The position numbers and the translations under genes were made by a program. The notes beneath the pieces are model-generated. The model was not told the origin of the DNA, did no database searches, and worked only from the letters and a program-made list of their open reading frames with translations. Below are positions 26,514-36,173 of a stretch of DNA of 43,736 bases, piece by piece. Every line of letters starts with the position of its first letter. Within the stretch, counting starts at the first letter, position 1. The stretch is from an uncultured Hyphomicrobiales bacterium. Lineage in GTDB: Bacteria > Pseudomonadota > Alphaproteobacteria > Rhizobiales > Beijerinckiaceae. The stretch covers positions 1 to 43,736 of the forward strand of contig CAISZN010000249.1 in NCBI GenBank assembly GCA_903889985.1. The letters are read 5' to 3'.

Positions 26514-28385
26514 TCAGACCGGAGGCGTGTTCGAGATCGTGACGCTTGCGCCGCCTTCGAGGTTCACGACGAAATAGCGCACGATGCCCAGATAGATCGC
26601 CTTGACGTAGGCGTACTGGTAACCAAGCGCCGTGGTGGCCTGCGAGTTGTTCGAGCCATCAAGGATGACCTGATAGGCCTGCGACCCATCCGCCGTGCCG
26701 ATGATGCCGTTCTTCTGCGCGAGCGAAAGGAATTCCATCAAGGCAACGCGAGCCTGACGACGCTCGTCAGGGGTCTGCGTCTTGCCGATGTACTGACCGG
26801 CGATGACTTCGATGGACTTGGCGAGGAAGTAGGTGACGCGGGGATACTCGTCACCGAAGATGACCGGGTTCGAGGACGTGTTGATGCCCAGCCGCGCGGC
26901 GAAGTAGTTGCCGCCGGGCGACTGGTTGGTGATGACGTCCATGCGGGCCGCTGCGAGCGCCTGCCAGTCGGCATAGGAGTAGGTCTTGCCGAGGATCGAG
27001 GACTGCGTGCCAACGATGCCGTTGATCGGCTTGTTGAGGGTGTTCTGCTCAGGGGATAGCGCACCCAGCTTGCCGAGGATGACGCCGGCAGGTGCAGAAA
27101 CGCGCTGCGAGATGTTGTTGATTGTGTCAGCCCAGACGATCCAGTCACCGAAAACGGCCTTGATCGTGAAGCTGTCCACGCCAGCGGTGTTGAGGGTGGT
27201 CGAGGCATTGGTGATCGTGTCGCCCGAGGGGGACGACCAGATCGGATAGGCGCCGATGTCGAGGCCGAAAGCCACCATCGCGCCAAGCGCCGCAGTGTCG
27301 GACAGGTCGGCAATTGCGAACTGCGAGACGCGGGCGCCGCGCAGGGCATACATGCCGGTGCGTGGAACGCTGTCCTGCCCGAGAAGCATCGTCGTGGTGA
27401 CGCTGGACGCGCCGTCGGTGCCGCTCGAGAAGGTATAGGTTGCAGAGATCGGTGCGTTGGTGTTCGCACCGGCCGAGGCCACCAGAAGATTGGACGGTCC
27501 GCGTGTGCCCGACAGTCCGCTGTTGATGGCTGCGGCGATGGCAACCCATAGGGCATTGCCCGTCAGGCCAGAGCCGATGTTGTCATAGACCTCGGGAAGG
27601 AAGCCCGGCAGGGATGCAACGAGCTTCCATGTGCCGCTTTGCGTGCCGGCCGAGATGATGGCCTTGAGGCTGTTGCCCAGAGCGCCGGTGTACTTGCCAG
27701 TGAGGGTGAGGCCGGTGGCAGTTGCCACGCCACCCGACAGGGTCGCGCCGGAGACAGCGAGGACGGTCGCTACCTTGGCCAGCGGGAAGCTGTTGCCAGC
27801 GGTGCCGAAGGTCTTGAAGGTGACCGTGATGACGTTGGCCGAAGTCAGTGCGTAGGAGCACTGCACAAGCTGCGCGTCTGCCGATGCCTGGAGGAAGGCA
27901 AGAGTTGCGGCAATGGTTGCCGACTGTGACGCGCCGATATTGATCTGGTTGCCGGTGGCGCCCGACGCTTTGAAGGTCACCGTCGTGGTGCCAATCGTGA
28001 AGGTGTCGTTTGCGGTCGGGTTGCCCGAGAAAGTGATCGTGCCGCTGGCATAGGCGCCGGTTGCGACCGTCGAAGTTGCGGCCACGTCGGTGCCGTCAGT
28101 GACGCGCACGCCTGCGTGGTATCCAGCGCCCTGCATGGACGCGAGGATGACCTGCGAGCCCATGTCGCCCGTGCGGTTGATCGTCGGCCCGAAGATCTGG
28201 GCGAACTGCGGATAGCCGCCGAACACCTGCGGGACGCCAACAGGCCCCCAGGTTGCAGTCCCGACGTGGCCGCAAACATTGGTGGAGACACCACCAAAGA
28301 GGAACTGCGGGGGGACAATCTGGACGAGCGGCTGTGGGACGCTCAACGCCGAAACGTTGACAGCGCCAAGCTGTGAGATGGGCAT
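26514..28385 (-). CDS. tail sheath protein
   Basis: 623 aa; 'VGTATWGPVGVPQVFGGYPQFAQIFG' N-terminus and '...IGKTQTPDERRQARVALMEFLSLAQKNGII' C-terminal region. Confidence 0.9.
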   Translation of the reverse strand: MPISQLGAVNVSALSVPQPLVQIVPPQFLFGGVSTNVCGHVGTATWGPVGVPQVFGGYPQFAQIFGPTINRTGDMGSQVILASMQGAGYHAGVRVTDGTDVAATSTVATGAYASGTITFSGNPTANDTFTIGTTTVTFKASGATGNQINIGASQSATIAATLAFLQASADAQLVQCSYALTSANVITVTFKTFGTAGNSFPLAKVATVLAVSGATLSGGVATATGLTLTGKYTGALGNSLKAIISAGTQSGTWKLVASLPGFLPEVYDNIGSGLTGNALWVAIAAAINSGLSGTRGPSNLLVASAGANTNAPISATYTFSSGTDGASSVTTTMLLGQDSVPRTGMYALRGARVSQFAIADLSDTAALGAMVAFGLDIGAYPIWSSPSGDTITNASTTLNTAGVDSFTIKAVFGDWIVWADTINNISQRVSAPAGVILGKLGALSPEQNTLNKPINGIVGTQSSILGKTYSYADWQALAAARMDVITNQSPGGNYFAARLGINTSSNPVIFGDEYPRVTYFLAKSIEVIAGQYIGKTQTPDERRQARVALMEFLSLAQKNGIIGTADGSQAYQVILDGSNNSQATTALGYQYAYVKAIYLGIVRYFVVNLEGGASVTISNTPPV

Positions 28386-28400
28386 GTTGAGCAGTCCTTC

Positions 28401-28432
28401 AAAAGAAAAAGGGCCCGCTTTCGCGAGCCCTT
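28401..28432 (-). terminator. rho-independent terminator
   Basis: Minus-strand GGGCTCGC-GAAA-GCGGGCCC followed by TTTTTCTTTT. Confidence 0.82.
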
Positions 28433-28461
28433 GCCGGGTAGGTCAGTGATGGGTGGGTGGC

Positions 28462-28656
28462 TTACTTGGTGAGGTCATCACCGAAGCGAACGAACTTCAC
28501 AGGCTCCGGAGCGGGCTCCGGTTCGCCTTCGACAATCACCGGCACGACGCTCGGACGGTGAGATGCAAGGAACTGATCGACCTGATCTGCATCGGTGATG
28601 CGGTCGCCAATGCTGAACGAGCCGAACGCGCTCGTGACAACGAGATGCTTCGCCAT
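28462..28656 (-). CDS. hypothetical small protein upstream of sheath
   Basis: MAKHLVVTSAFGSFSIGDRITDADQVDQFLASHRPSVVPVIV..., internal ATG of the supplied ORF. Confidence 0.65.
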   Translation of the reverse strand: MAKHLVVTSAFGSFSIGDRITDADQVDQFLASHRPSVVPVIVEGEPEPAPEPVKFVRFGDDLTK

Positions 28657-28664
28657 GATTTGCC

Positions 28665-29522
28665 TCATTGAGTGAGTGTGACGGTCGGGCCAAGGTCGCC
28701 GGCCGAATTCTTGCCTTGTGTCTGAGTGACGGGCGCGGTGATCGGGTAGCCGGTCGAAACCTGCGTCGTCGCGTATTCGACCCAATAGAAGAGATCGCGC
28801 CGGTAGAGGTTCGCGCGTTCCATCTGGTCGGTATCGTTCTGGCCTCGGTATTTCATCCATGCCTTTGTGAGGTCGGGCATGGTGAGGAAGTCGGTCGATG
28901 CGAGCGCCACGTCGATCAGATTGGCAGTCGTGGACCGCAGCGAGGGCGAAGGCGCCCACACGATGATCTGGAAGCCCCTGTTCTGGCGCTTCAACTCGCG
29001 AATGATGGTCCCGGCAGCAGCAACGCGCGCCGTGACGCGGCCTTCTGCCTTGACGGGGACGGTGATGACCGCCCCGGATGATGTCGTGCCCGTCCAGTCC
29101 ACGACCACGAGCGCCGTCAGGGCCGTGGCAATGGTGGTCAGCGTGTCATTGACAAGGGCCGCATAGGAATAGGCCTTGTTGCCCACGATGAGGGTCACAT
29201 ACTGGCCTGCTGTGACCGTGCCTGCGATGGTGATGGTGCGCGCTGCGACGGTGGCCGTCAGAGTTGCTGTCCCGAGCGTCTGGTCTTCCCAGTTCTGCGG
29301 GTATCGCGTCGTCACCTGTTCCATGTTCGGCTGGGCATAGACCGTGACCGTCACCTCGCCCGCGACGAGTGCCGCGTCGAGCTGCGTCGAGTTGGGCCAG
29401 CCAGGGGCGATGTAGCAGCCGACGCCGATGGTCGAGGCCTGTCCTGTCCCGTTCGGATAGATCGCGCCTGCAATCAGGGTGGCGAGGGCTGTTTCAACGT
29501 CGGAAAGGTCACACAAATTCAA
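28665..29522 (-). CDS. head-tail/tail structural protein, function unknown (TTG start)
   Basis: 285 aa; the start codon in the supplied ORF is TTG, overlapping the HNH stop codon. Confidence 0.7.
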   Translation of the reverse strand: MNLCDLSDVETALATLIAGAIYPNGTGQASTIGVGCYIAPGWPNSTQLDAALVAGEVTVTVYAQPNMEQVTTRYPQNWEDQTLGTATLTATVAARTITIAGTVTAGQYVTLIVGNKAYSYAALVNDTLTTIATALTALVVVDWTGTTSSGAVITVPVKAEGRVTARVAAAGTIIRELKRQNRGFQIIVWAPSPSLRSTTANLIDVALASTDFLTMPDLTKAWMKYRGQNDTDQMERANLYRRDLFYWVEYATTQVSTGYPITAPVTQTQGKNSAGDLGPTVTLTQ

Positions 29523-30064
29523 CCCCTCGCGAATTCGCCGTGGAACCGATCTGCCCCTACGACATATGCGGCGTGAGCGTCTTCCGGGGTTGGGTACAGG
29601 CCCAACGAGATGCTTTTGCCTTCATGCTGGATGCGGGCTCTGTATCGTCCGCTCTGCTTGTGAAGGTGGACGCCCTTGAACCCCGATTTGTTGCTCGACT
29701 TCATCGGGCCGTTGCGGGAGTTTTCGATATGTTGCGCAGACCGAAGGTTTTCCCAGCTATTGTTGCTCTTGTTTAGGTCACGGTGGTCGACTTCGGCTTC
29801 GGGCCATTCACCCGTCATATACAGCCATGCAAGCCGGTGAGCGCCGACCAAGCGGTTCTTGATCCTGATGCTGTGGTAGGCGTCAGACAAATACCCTGCG
29901 ATCTTGCCGGCGTGTTTGGAATTCCAGTTTTCGCAAATATGCTTCGCCGTCCTGCGCTTAGATGGCACAAAAGCATCAGGAGCGCGGGCCTTCCATCTAA
30001 ACTCGCCTGTTTTTGGGTCATAACTTACCAATTCGCGAAGCTTGTCTGCTGTCAGGTCGGCCAT
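29519..30064 (-). CDS. HNH endonuclease with C-terminal AP2-like DNA-binding domain
   Basis: 'AHRLAWLYMTGEWPEAEVDHRDLNKSNNSWENLRSAQHIENSRN' HNH and 'SGFKGVHLHKQSGRYRARIQHEGKSISLGLYPTPEDAHAAY' AP2. Confidence 0.9.
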   Translation of the reverse strand: MADLTADKLRELVSYDPKTGEFRWKARAPDAFVPSKRRTAKHICENWNSKHAGKIAGYLSDAYHSIRIKNRLVGAHRLAWLYMTGEWPEAEVDHRDLNKSNNSWENLRSAQHIENSRNGPMKSSNKSGFKGVHLHKQSGRYRARIQHEGKSISLGLYPTPEDAHAAYVVGADRFHGEFARG

Positions 30065-30723
30065 CAGGTCACCGCCTGCACTGCGTCAATGCGCCATCCG
30101 AGGTCCTGCAATTCAGCGACCTGAACGATGAACCTGTTCGAGATGTCGTCGGTGATGATCGTACCGGGGCGCAGATAAACGCCGGTGACGAATGGCAACA
30201 TGATGCGATAGGAGCCATATCCAGCATCAGCCGGAAGGGTCTGGTCACGCACGCCACGCGCGCCCATAAGGACGCTGGCAGGCCAGCCAGACATGATCAG
30301 CGTGCCATTGCCCGGCGTCGTGCCTGCGTAGCCGTTCAGCCCATGCGAGAGCGCAGGGCCCGGCTGATAGACGCTGACGGTCCGATTGCACTGGACGGCC
30401 AGCGGCGGCATCGAGGGCGGGACAGAGGCGATGAAAAAGGGGCCGTAAACGTCGTTCGGGTTGTTCAGATAGTCGAACGCCTGGATCTGGGCCGCGTCCA
30501 CCATCGCGTGAAATAGCGGCTGTTTGTGATCTGACGGCTGCGAGAAGTCGAAGTTCGATGCCCCGTGGCGCGTGAACGCTGCCGGCAGGGTTGTGACCTT
30601 GTTGAAGGTGTTCAGGGGATCGAAAGCCCCATCAGGGCGATAGAGGTCGAAGGGAACGCCAATGCGCTTGGCGGCCTTGGCGAACCCGCCGAAGACCTTG
30701 GTTTGAAGGCGGGCGCCGTCCAT
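30064..30723 (-). CDS. minor structural/head-tail protein
   Basis: 219 aa, operon context between capsid and sheath. Confidence 0.62.
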   Translation of the reverse strand: MDGARLQTKVFGGFAKAAKRIGVPFDLYRPDGAFDPLNTFNKVTTLPAAFTRHGASNFDFSQPSDHKQPLFHAMVDAAQIQAFDYLNNPNDVYGPFFIASVPPSMPPLAVQCNRTVSVYQPGPALSHGLNGYAGTTPGNGTLIMSGWPASVLMGARGVRDQTLPADAGYGSYRIMLPFVTGVYLRPGTIITDDISNRFIVQVAELQDLGWRIDAVQAVT

Positions 30724-30726
30724 TTA

Positions 30727-31122
30727 TCAGCCCCGCGAAATTGAGAAGCCACCGTTGCCAAGTGTCGGGCTCGGGTTGACGCCGATGAATTCGCACATGC
30801 GACGGCGCCATAGGTTCAAGAGACCCATGCGGTCTGAAACTTCATTGGCATTGTGAACCCAGACAGAGGCCTGTGCCGTGTCGAGGTTGTCACTTGCCGA
30901 GCTGACCGCCGCCTCGAGAGTGGCAATCGTGGACAGGTAGCTGATGACCTGCGCTTCCTCGACCGCCGACAATGAAGTCAGCCGCTTGTGAAGCGACATT
31001 TGCAGCATCCCATAGCGCAGATAGACCGTGTCCTGGTCGTCTGTGATGGTCATGGTGGTGCCGGCGACGGGGTATCCCGCGTGCCTGCGCACGTCCATGA
31101 GCTGCTGGTCGGTGAGCGCCAT
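30727..31122 (-). CDS. head-tail connector-like protein
   Basis: 131 aa, position directly downstream of capsid genes. Confidence 0.6.
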   Translation of the reverse strand: MALTDQQLMDVRRHAGYPVAGTTMTITDDQDTVYLRYGMLQMSLHKRLTSLSAVEEAQVISYLSTIATLEAAVSSASDNLDTAQASVWVHNANEVSDRMGLLNLWRRRMCEFIGVNPSPTLGNGGFSISRG

Positions 31123-31134
31123 CGGGTGTCAGCC

Positions 31135-31296
31135 TCAGTCCTTCTTGCGCTTGGCGGCAGGCGCAGCGTCTTCCTTCGGCTCTTCGTAAAGCTCGTGACC
31201 GTCGTGCAGATCGTCCTCGTTGATGACGATGTAGCCGTTCGGGTTTTCGTCGGTGATCGGGGAGACCACGCGGACGGTCTTGGGATGTTCGGACAT
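31135..31296 (-). CDS. small hypothetical protein (53 aa), absent from the ORF track
   Basis: Translated by eye: MSEHPKTVRVVSPITDENPNGYIVINEDDLHDGHELYEEPKEDAAPAAKRKKD*. Confidence 0.7.
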   Translation of the reverse strand: MSEHPKTVRVVSPITDENPNGYIVINEDDLHDGHELYEEPKEDAAPAAKRKKD

Positions 31297-31310
31297 GCGG
31301 AACTCCGGAA

Positions 31311-31341
31311 ATAGAAAAGGGCGGAGCCGAAGCCCCGCCCT
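31311..31341 (-). terminator. rho-independent terminator after capsid gene
   Basis: Minus-strand GGGCGGGGC-TTCG-GCTCCGCCC followed by TTTTCTATTT. Confidence 0.82.
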
Positions 31342-31347
31342 CTGAAA

Positions 31348-32514
31348 TCAGCCCAACAGGACGCCGATGTGGTTCGGCTTGATGGCCTGGTAGCCCCAAG
31401 CGAGACGCACATGATAAACAAGCTGCAAGAACTGCCGATACACGGCAACGTCGAAGGTGATGCCCGACTTGGGATCGGTTACCGTCATCACGTCGTCTGC
31501 CATATCCATTGCGCGCCCATCGGGGCCAATCGGCATGGCCGGCGGGCGGGTGACGAGCTGGACAGCCGAGCGGCTGAAGGCGAGGTTCGGGGTTGCCGTG
31601 TTGCCGACAGTGACGTTCGTTGCCGAGGTCGGAATCGCCACCAGAAGGCCGGGGGCTGCGATGGTGATCGCGCCGGGGGCTGCGATGCCGCCGGTCACGA
31701 CGTACTTGTTGGTGTCACCAGCGAAGGTCACCGTGTCGCCGGCGAGGATCGTGCCCGTGCCGGTGATGAGGGTGATCGAGGTGGCGCCAACGGCATAGCC
31801 GGCGGTGTTGGTGGTGTAGGACGCACCAGTGCCCTTAGTGACGGCAGTGATGGCCGCAGAGTTGCGGATGTCCATGCCTTCGAGGCGACCGATGATGCCT
31901 TCGCGCAGGAGCTGCTCGGTGCCGGCTTCGTTCACCTTGAACAGGACGTTCTGCTTGCCGCGCAGGTTGGCCATCATGGCCGATCCACCGACGAGCTGAA
32001 GGTCACCCTGCGGCGCACCGTTGTCATCGAGGATCTTGCGAACCTGAGCGATGTCGGAGAGATCGCCAGCCGTGCCGAAAGGCGCGGTGCCGGCCGTACC
32101 ATAGCCGCGCGAGGCGTTCTGGTAGGTCGTGGTGAACAGATCGACCTCGATGAGGTTGACCAGCGTGCGGAACGCCTGGGAGAACTGGTTCACGAGGATG
32201 CCGTGATAGTTGCCCGCGTTGATGAGGCCCTTCTGCTCTTCACCGTTCCAACGGATCGGAACGTGCTTCGAACGGGAGATGGTCATCGTGGTGTTGGTGA
32301 CGGTCTGGTCGCCCGTGTTCGGGGCGGTAACGCCTGCGGTATTGTCCGCAGCGGCAACGGCCGGAGCAATCGGGACCATGATCGTCTGGTTCAGCGCAGC
32401 GCGCTCGGCAGACGAGTTACGCGAAACGGCGGGGATGAAACCGACCATTTCACGGGAAACAATGTCGAGGGCTTCATAGATGGTGGGCGTAAGGCCCGTA
32501 AGCGTGTTGCTCAT
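31348..32514 (-). CDS. major capsid protein, P22 coat-like
   Basis: 'ALDIVSREMVGFIPAVSRNSSAERAALNQTIMVPIAP...QTVTNTTMTISRSKHVPIRWNGEEQKGL' characteristic of P22-type coat proteins. Confidence 0.87.
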   Translation of the reverse strand: MSNTLTGLTPTIYEALDIVSREMVGFIPAVSRNSSAERAALNQTIMVPIAPAVAAADNTAGVTAPNTGDQTVTNTTMTISRSKHVPIRWNGEEQKGLINAGNYHGILVNQFSQAFRTLVNLIEVDLFTTTYQNASRGYGTAGTAPFGTAGDLSDIAQVRKILDDNGAPQGDLQLVGGSAMMANLRGKQNVLFKVNEAGTEQLLREGIIGRLEGMDIRNSAAITAVTKGTGASYTTNTAGYAVGATSITLITGTGTILAGDTVTFAGDTNKYVVTGGIAAPGAITIAAPGLLVAIPTSATNVTVGNTATPNLAFSRSAVQLVTRPPAMPIGPDGRAMDMADDVMTVTDPKSGITFDVAVYRQFLQLVYHVRLAWGYQAIKPNHIGVLLG

Positions 32515-32592
32515 GGTTCTATTCCTGAGATGAAGGGATTGCGATTTCGGTCATCCAACCGAGAGCGCCTTCCCTCATCCGAGGTCCGGCAG

Positions 32593-32636
32593 TGCGGCGC
32601 AGGTGTCGTATGTTCATCGCCACGCGCTGCGCCGCA
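32593..32636. repeat. inverted repeat between scaffold and capsid genes
   Basis: TGCGGCGCAG (32593-32602) / CTGCGCCGCA (32627-32636), perfect 10-bp arms, 24-nt loop. Confidence 0.8.
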
Positions 32637-32659
32637 GGCATGGGTGATGTATTGTTTCC

Positions 32660-33433
32660 TCAGTCTACGAGGGTGACTTCGCCCTTACCCGCTGCCAGTG
32701 CGGTCTCGCGCTGCTTCATCGGATCAAGCTTGTCGAATTCTGTGCGGGTCACCGTGCGCTTGCCGCCGGTATTGCCGCTTCCGTTGGAACCTCCACCAGA
32801 TGCGCCAGTGCCCTTCAGGATATGATCCTTGTAGGGGTATTGGTCGATCAACAGCTCAAGAGCTTCATCGAAGCTGGCAAGCGCGCCGGGGTTGGATCGG
32901 GAATAGAGTTTGTTGCCGTTCGCGTCATAGGCAACGATGTCGTTGCCCTCGACCTTGAAGTTCTCACCAAAGCGCGCCTGCACCATGTCGGCAGGGATCG
33001 CGAGCTTTTCACCGATCATCTTCGACCGGGCGAAGCTGCCGCCGACCTTTTCCTGCACCAGGGCAGACTTGAACTGATCGCGCTCGGCAATGACCGGCGC
33101 ATACTTTTCCTCGACGGCCTTGATTGCCTCGGCCTTCACCCGATCAACTTCGCCAGCATCAACCAGCTTCTTGTCATCGAGGTTCTTGACCGTGTTCAGG
33201 GCCTTCAATGCGGCTGCCGGATCGGCAATGCCCTCGAAGGCCTTGAGCTGTGCGAGGGCTGTTTCCTTGGCTTCACGGTGGCCCTTGGCCTCGCCGTTCA
33301 GTCGGGAAATCGTCGCGACAGTCGCGGCGGCATCGAATGGGATCTCTTTTCCGTCGGGGTGGACGAATACCGGATTGCCGTCCTGAACCTCGGCGTAGGT
33401 CTTGCCTTCAATGGTGAGTGTTTTCAGTTTCAT
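32660..33433 (-). CDS. phage scaffold-like protein
   Basis: Charged/helical middle and 'GEKLAIPADMVQARFGENFKVEGNDIVAYDANGNKLYSRSNPG'; between portal and capsid. Confidence 0.75.
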   Translation of the reverse strand: MKLKTLTIEGKTYAEVQDGNPVFVHPDGKEIPFDAAATVATISRLNGEAKGHREAKETALAQLKAFEGIADPAAALKALNTVKNLDDKKLVDAGEVDRVKAEAIKAVEEKYAPVIAERDQFKSALVQEKVGGSFARSKMIGEKLAIPADMVQARFGENFKVEGNDIVAYDANGNKLYSRSNPGALASFDEALELLIDQYPYKDHILKGTGASGGGSNGSGNTGGKRTVTRTEFDKLDPMKQRETALAAGKGEVTLVD

Positions 33434-33512
33434 GTGAGGTCATCCGACCGTTATTGGCGCATCCGCGCCGTGGCTCCGGCCTGCATCCGCAGAACCGGCA
33501 AGTGAGGACCGC

Positions 33513-34925
33513 TTATGCGGGCCCCGGTGAGCTTTTCGCCTGCTGCTCTTTGGCGCGGGCGGCTCGTTTTGCGTCGATGCGCGGGATTTCATCTTCCCAT
33601 TTCGTGTCGGCGGGGATGATGTCCATGCGCTTCAATTGGGTGTGGACCGTTTCCGGAGAAACATGGTCGCTATCGGCGGCCCGCAAGAGCAGATCGCCAG
33701 ATTTTTCGGACAGGTTCGCAGAGCCGAAGTCCTTATAAAGCTCGACCTCGGCGTCGAACTTCTGCCCCATGAACTCGCCAAGCAATTCGAGGCATTCCTC
33801 GATGCTTTCCTCGAAGTCTTCCGCGATTTGTTGCAGCGTCGAGCGGTTGCCCTCGTTGTCAGACGAGATCTGCGTGGCCGTGGTCACCGAAGGGCGCTGG
33901 ATCAGCAGCTCGGCGCCGGTCTGGCGCATCCGGTCTTCGAGATCTAGGACAGACTGACGCCCGGCCTCGATGGCCGCGCCGCTATGCTCGACGAACTTGA
34001 GGTCTGAATCCTTGTTCGTGGACCGGGCGGCGGATGCCGCACCCACGACTAGGTTGTCACTATCCCCGAAGCCCTTGGCAAAGAGGATCGGCACGCGGGC
34101 GACATGCAGGATGTTCTGCTGGTCGCTTGACGACTGCCAATGCTCGACGTTCTGATAGGCCAGATCAAGGAGCGGCGGCTTGCCAACGCCAAACCCGGCC
34201 TTGATGCCGTAGAAAAAGACGAAGGGGACCTTCTTGAGTGAAGTGCGGCCCTCTTCGAACATGAACCATTCGAGGGCGCCCACGCTCGACGTACGCTGAC
34301 GCCAAACTGACCAGCGGCCGGGCTCTAGGACGCGAACTTGCCGGACTTCCTTCTGGCCCCATGGGCCATCGTCTTCCTTGACGACTTCGAGCAAGCGAAG
34401 CTGTGCCAGGATAGCACCATCGCCACCCTCGGCAACGCGCCAGCCAAGGATTGACGAGGCGGTATATTGCGTCAGGTAGGGGCGGATGCCCGCTGCCTTC
34501 TCCTGCGCCTTGGTCTTGATGCCGCGCCCGCGCTTGGGGCTGTCCACGAGGACGCCCATCAGGCCGTATTGCAGGCAGTTGACCATGACCTGCGCCATGA
34601 ATGGTTGCAGGTCGGTACGATAGCGGTCGATGTCTTCGAACAGGTCTTGGACTTCGGCCGGCGTGTTGTCGCCAATCGTCATGGGCCGTGAGAATGGCTT
34701 GGCGGCCATCACGGCGGTTGTGCGGCTGAACGCGGGGAAGAGGACGGCAGATTTGAGCCGGGCCTTGTAGCTATCCTCGTGCTCGGAAGGGAACTTGGGC
34801 AGGAATTGCTCGCCAGCGGCGCGCATGGCGCCAGAACCGGCCACAAGCGCGTCGATCATGGGCCATGGCTGGCTCATGGCCGCGACTAGCGGCGACTTGC
34901 TGTCAACCTCGAATTGCAGCGCCAT
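33513..34925 (-). CDS. portal protein, DUF4055-type
   Basis: 470 aa between TerL and scaffold; 'GSGAMRAAGEQFLPKFPSEHEDSYKARLKSAVLFPAFSRTTAVMAAKPFSRP' typical of DUF4055 portals. Confidence 0.82.
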   Translation of the reverse strand: MALQFEVDSKSPLVAAMSQPWPMIDALVAGSGAMRAAGEQFLPKFPSEHEDSYKARLKSAVLFPAFSRTTAVMAAKPFSRPMTIGDNTPAEVQDLFEDIDRYRTDLQPFMAQVMVNCLQYGLMGVLVDSPKRGRGIKTKAQEKAAGIRPYLTQYTASSILGWRVAEGGDGAILAQLRLLEVVKEDDGPWGQKEVRQVRVLEPGRWSVWRQRTSSVGALEWFMFEEGRTSLKKVPFVFFYGIKAGFGVGKPPLLDLAYQNVEHWQSSSDQQNILHVARVPILFAKGFGDSDNLVVGAASAARSTNKDSDLKFVEHSGAAIEAGRQSVLDLEDRMRQTGAELLIQRPSVTTATQISSDNEGNRSTLQQIAEDFEESIEECLELLGEFMGQKFDAEVELYKDFGSANLSEKSGDLLLRAADSDHVSPETVHTQLKRMDIIPADTKWEDEIPRIDAKRAARAKEQQAKSSPGPA

Positions 34926-34931
34926 GGTGCC

Positions 34932-36173
34932 TCAGAGCCGGAGCGGTGTGACGGAGGACGAGATCGCCCGGCGGAGGCTTTCGAGAGCATACCGGAGGGC
35001 GTCAATCGTGTGGTTTTTCTTGTCCTCTAGGACAGGAAGAACCTCGCCCGTCAGCTTGTCCGTCTTGAATGAATAGAGGGCCAGCTCGTCTATGACGTGC
35101 CGGCAGCGGGGGTGTACCTTGATGTCGTAGCTCTTGAGGAACTCGATGCCGTCCATGACGGATGACGGGCCCTTGAGAGCTGGCACGATCCTTGGGAAGC
35201 CGTGCCGTTGCATGTAGTCGATGGTTTCAGGCCGGGCGCTGTCGGCAGTGATCTGCCAGGCTTGCGGGTTCCAGTCTTTGAGGCCTTCGGGCGACTTGGC
35301 GAACAGGTCAGGGGTGCGGTCGATCTCGCATCCGACCTTGTACACCTCGCCGTCAACGTAGAGCGTGCGATCCTTGATCCAGCATCGGATCAGGACGGTC
35401 GGGTCGATAGAGAAGCCCCAGTCGGCGCCGAAGTAGAAGCGGGCATCGGCTGGGGTGGTAAACTCTTCCACAGCCCAATTCCGGAAGACGCGGGCTTCTG
35501 AATTGCGCTGATACTCGCCAAGCCAGACGTGGGCATATTTGTCAGGATCGCGGGCCCTGTCGCGCTCCATGTCTTTTTGGAGCGACGTGCCGGAGAACCA
35601 TGGGTTGTCGAAGTAATTGACCTTCCGGCAGATGAAGTCGGGGTCGCCTTCATTATCCCGAAAGAGCTTATCGACTGGGTCCTTTTCCTTTTCCGGGTTC
35701 CATGAGAACCACATTTCGGCGTCAGCCGCGCGAAATGTAGGCGTGACCAGATTGAGCGACCGCTGCGAGACGCTTTGGGCCTCATCGGTCCAGAGTCGGT
35801 TGAACCCTTCGAGCGATTTTATGGAATTCGTCGTGTGCTTTTGAAGGCCCCGGAAAATGATCAGGCTGTCATGTGGCCCGGTGATTTCGCGCTCGGTGAT
35901 GCGGAACAGATGCCCGACGCCGTGCTGGGCGATCTTGTCCTCAATGAGTTGCTTCGAGGATTCATCAATCGAGTTCAGGACTTCGCGGGCGCATACCGCC
36001 CGGACGTGGCCCGCCAGGATATGCTCGACTAGGAGTTCTCCGAAGAAGTGCGTCTTGCCGGAGCCTCGGCCACCATAGGCACCCTTGTATCGGGCTGGGC
36101 GCAGGAATGGCAGGAACGCTCTAGGCGTCTGGATTTGCAGGGTCGATGATGACACGCTCGATCCTGTGGACAT
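34932..36173 (-). CDS. terminase large subunit (PBSX-type)
   Basis: Walker A GGRGSGKT; 'RLWTDEAQSVSQRSL', nuclease region 'FYFGADWGFSIDPTVLIR'. Confidence 0.92.
   Translation of the reverse strand: MSTGSSVSSSTLQIQTPRAFLPFLRPARYKGAYGGRGSGKTHFFGELLVEHILAGHVRAVCAREVLNSIDESSKQLIEDKIAQHGVGHLFRITEREITGPHDSLIIFRGLQKHTTNSIKSLEGFNRLWTDEAQSVSQRSLNLVTPTFRAADAEMWFSWNPEKEKDPVDKLFRDNEGDPDFICRKVNYFDNPWFSGTSLQKDMERDRARDPDKYAHVWLGEYQRNSEARVFRNWAVEEFTTPADARFYFGADWGFSIDPTVLIRCWIKDRTLYVDGEVYKVGCEIDRTPDLFAKSPEGLKDWNPQAWQITADSARPETIDYMQRHGFPRIVPALKGPSSVMDGIEFLKSYDIKVHPRCRHVIDELALYSFKTDKLTGEVLPVLEDKKNHTIDALRYALESLRRAISSSVTPLRL

Noticed and set aside
26738-27556. 272-aa minus-strand ORF
   Set aside because: Alternate frame within the tail sheath gene, Pro/Ser/Arg-rich; the sheath frame has clear motifs.
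31369-32676. 435-aa plus-strand ORF
   Set aside because: Antisense to the P22-like capsid gene and into the intergenic region; Arg/Gly-rich shadow ORF.
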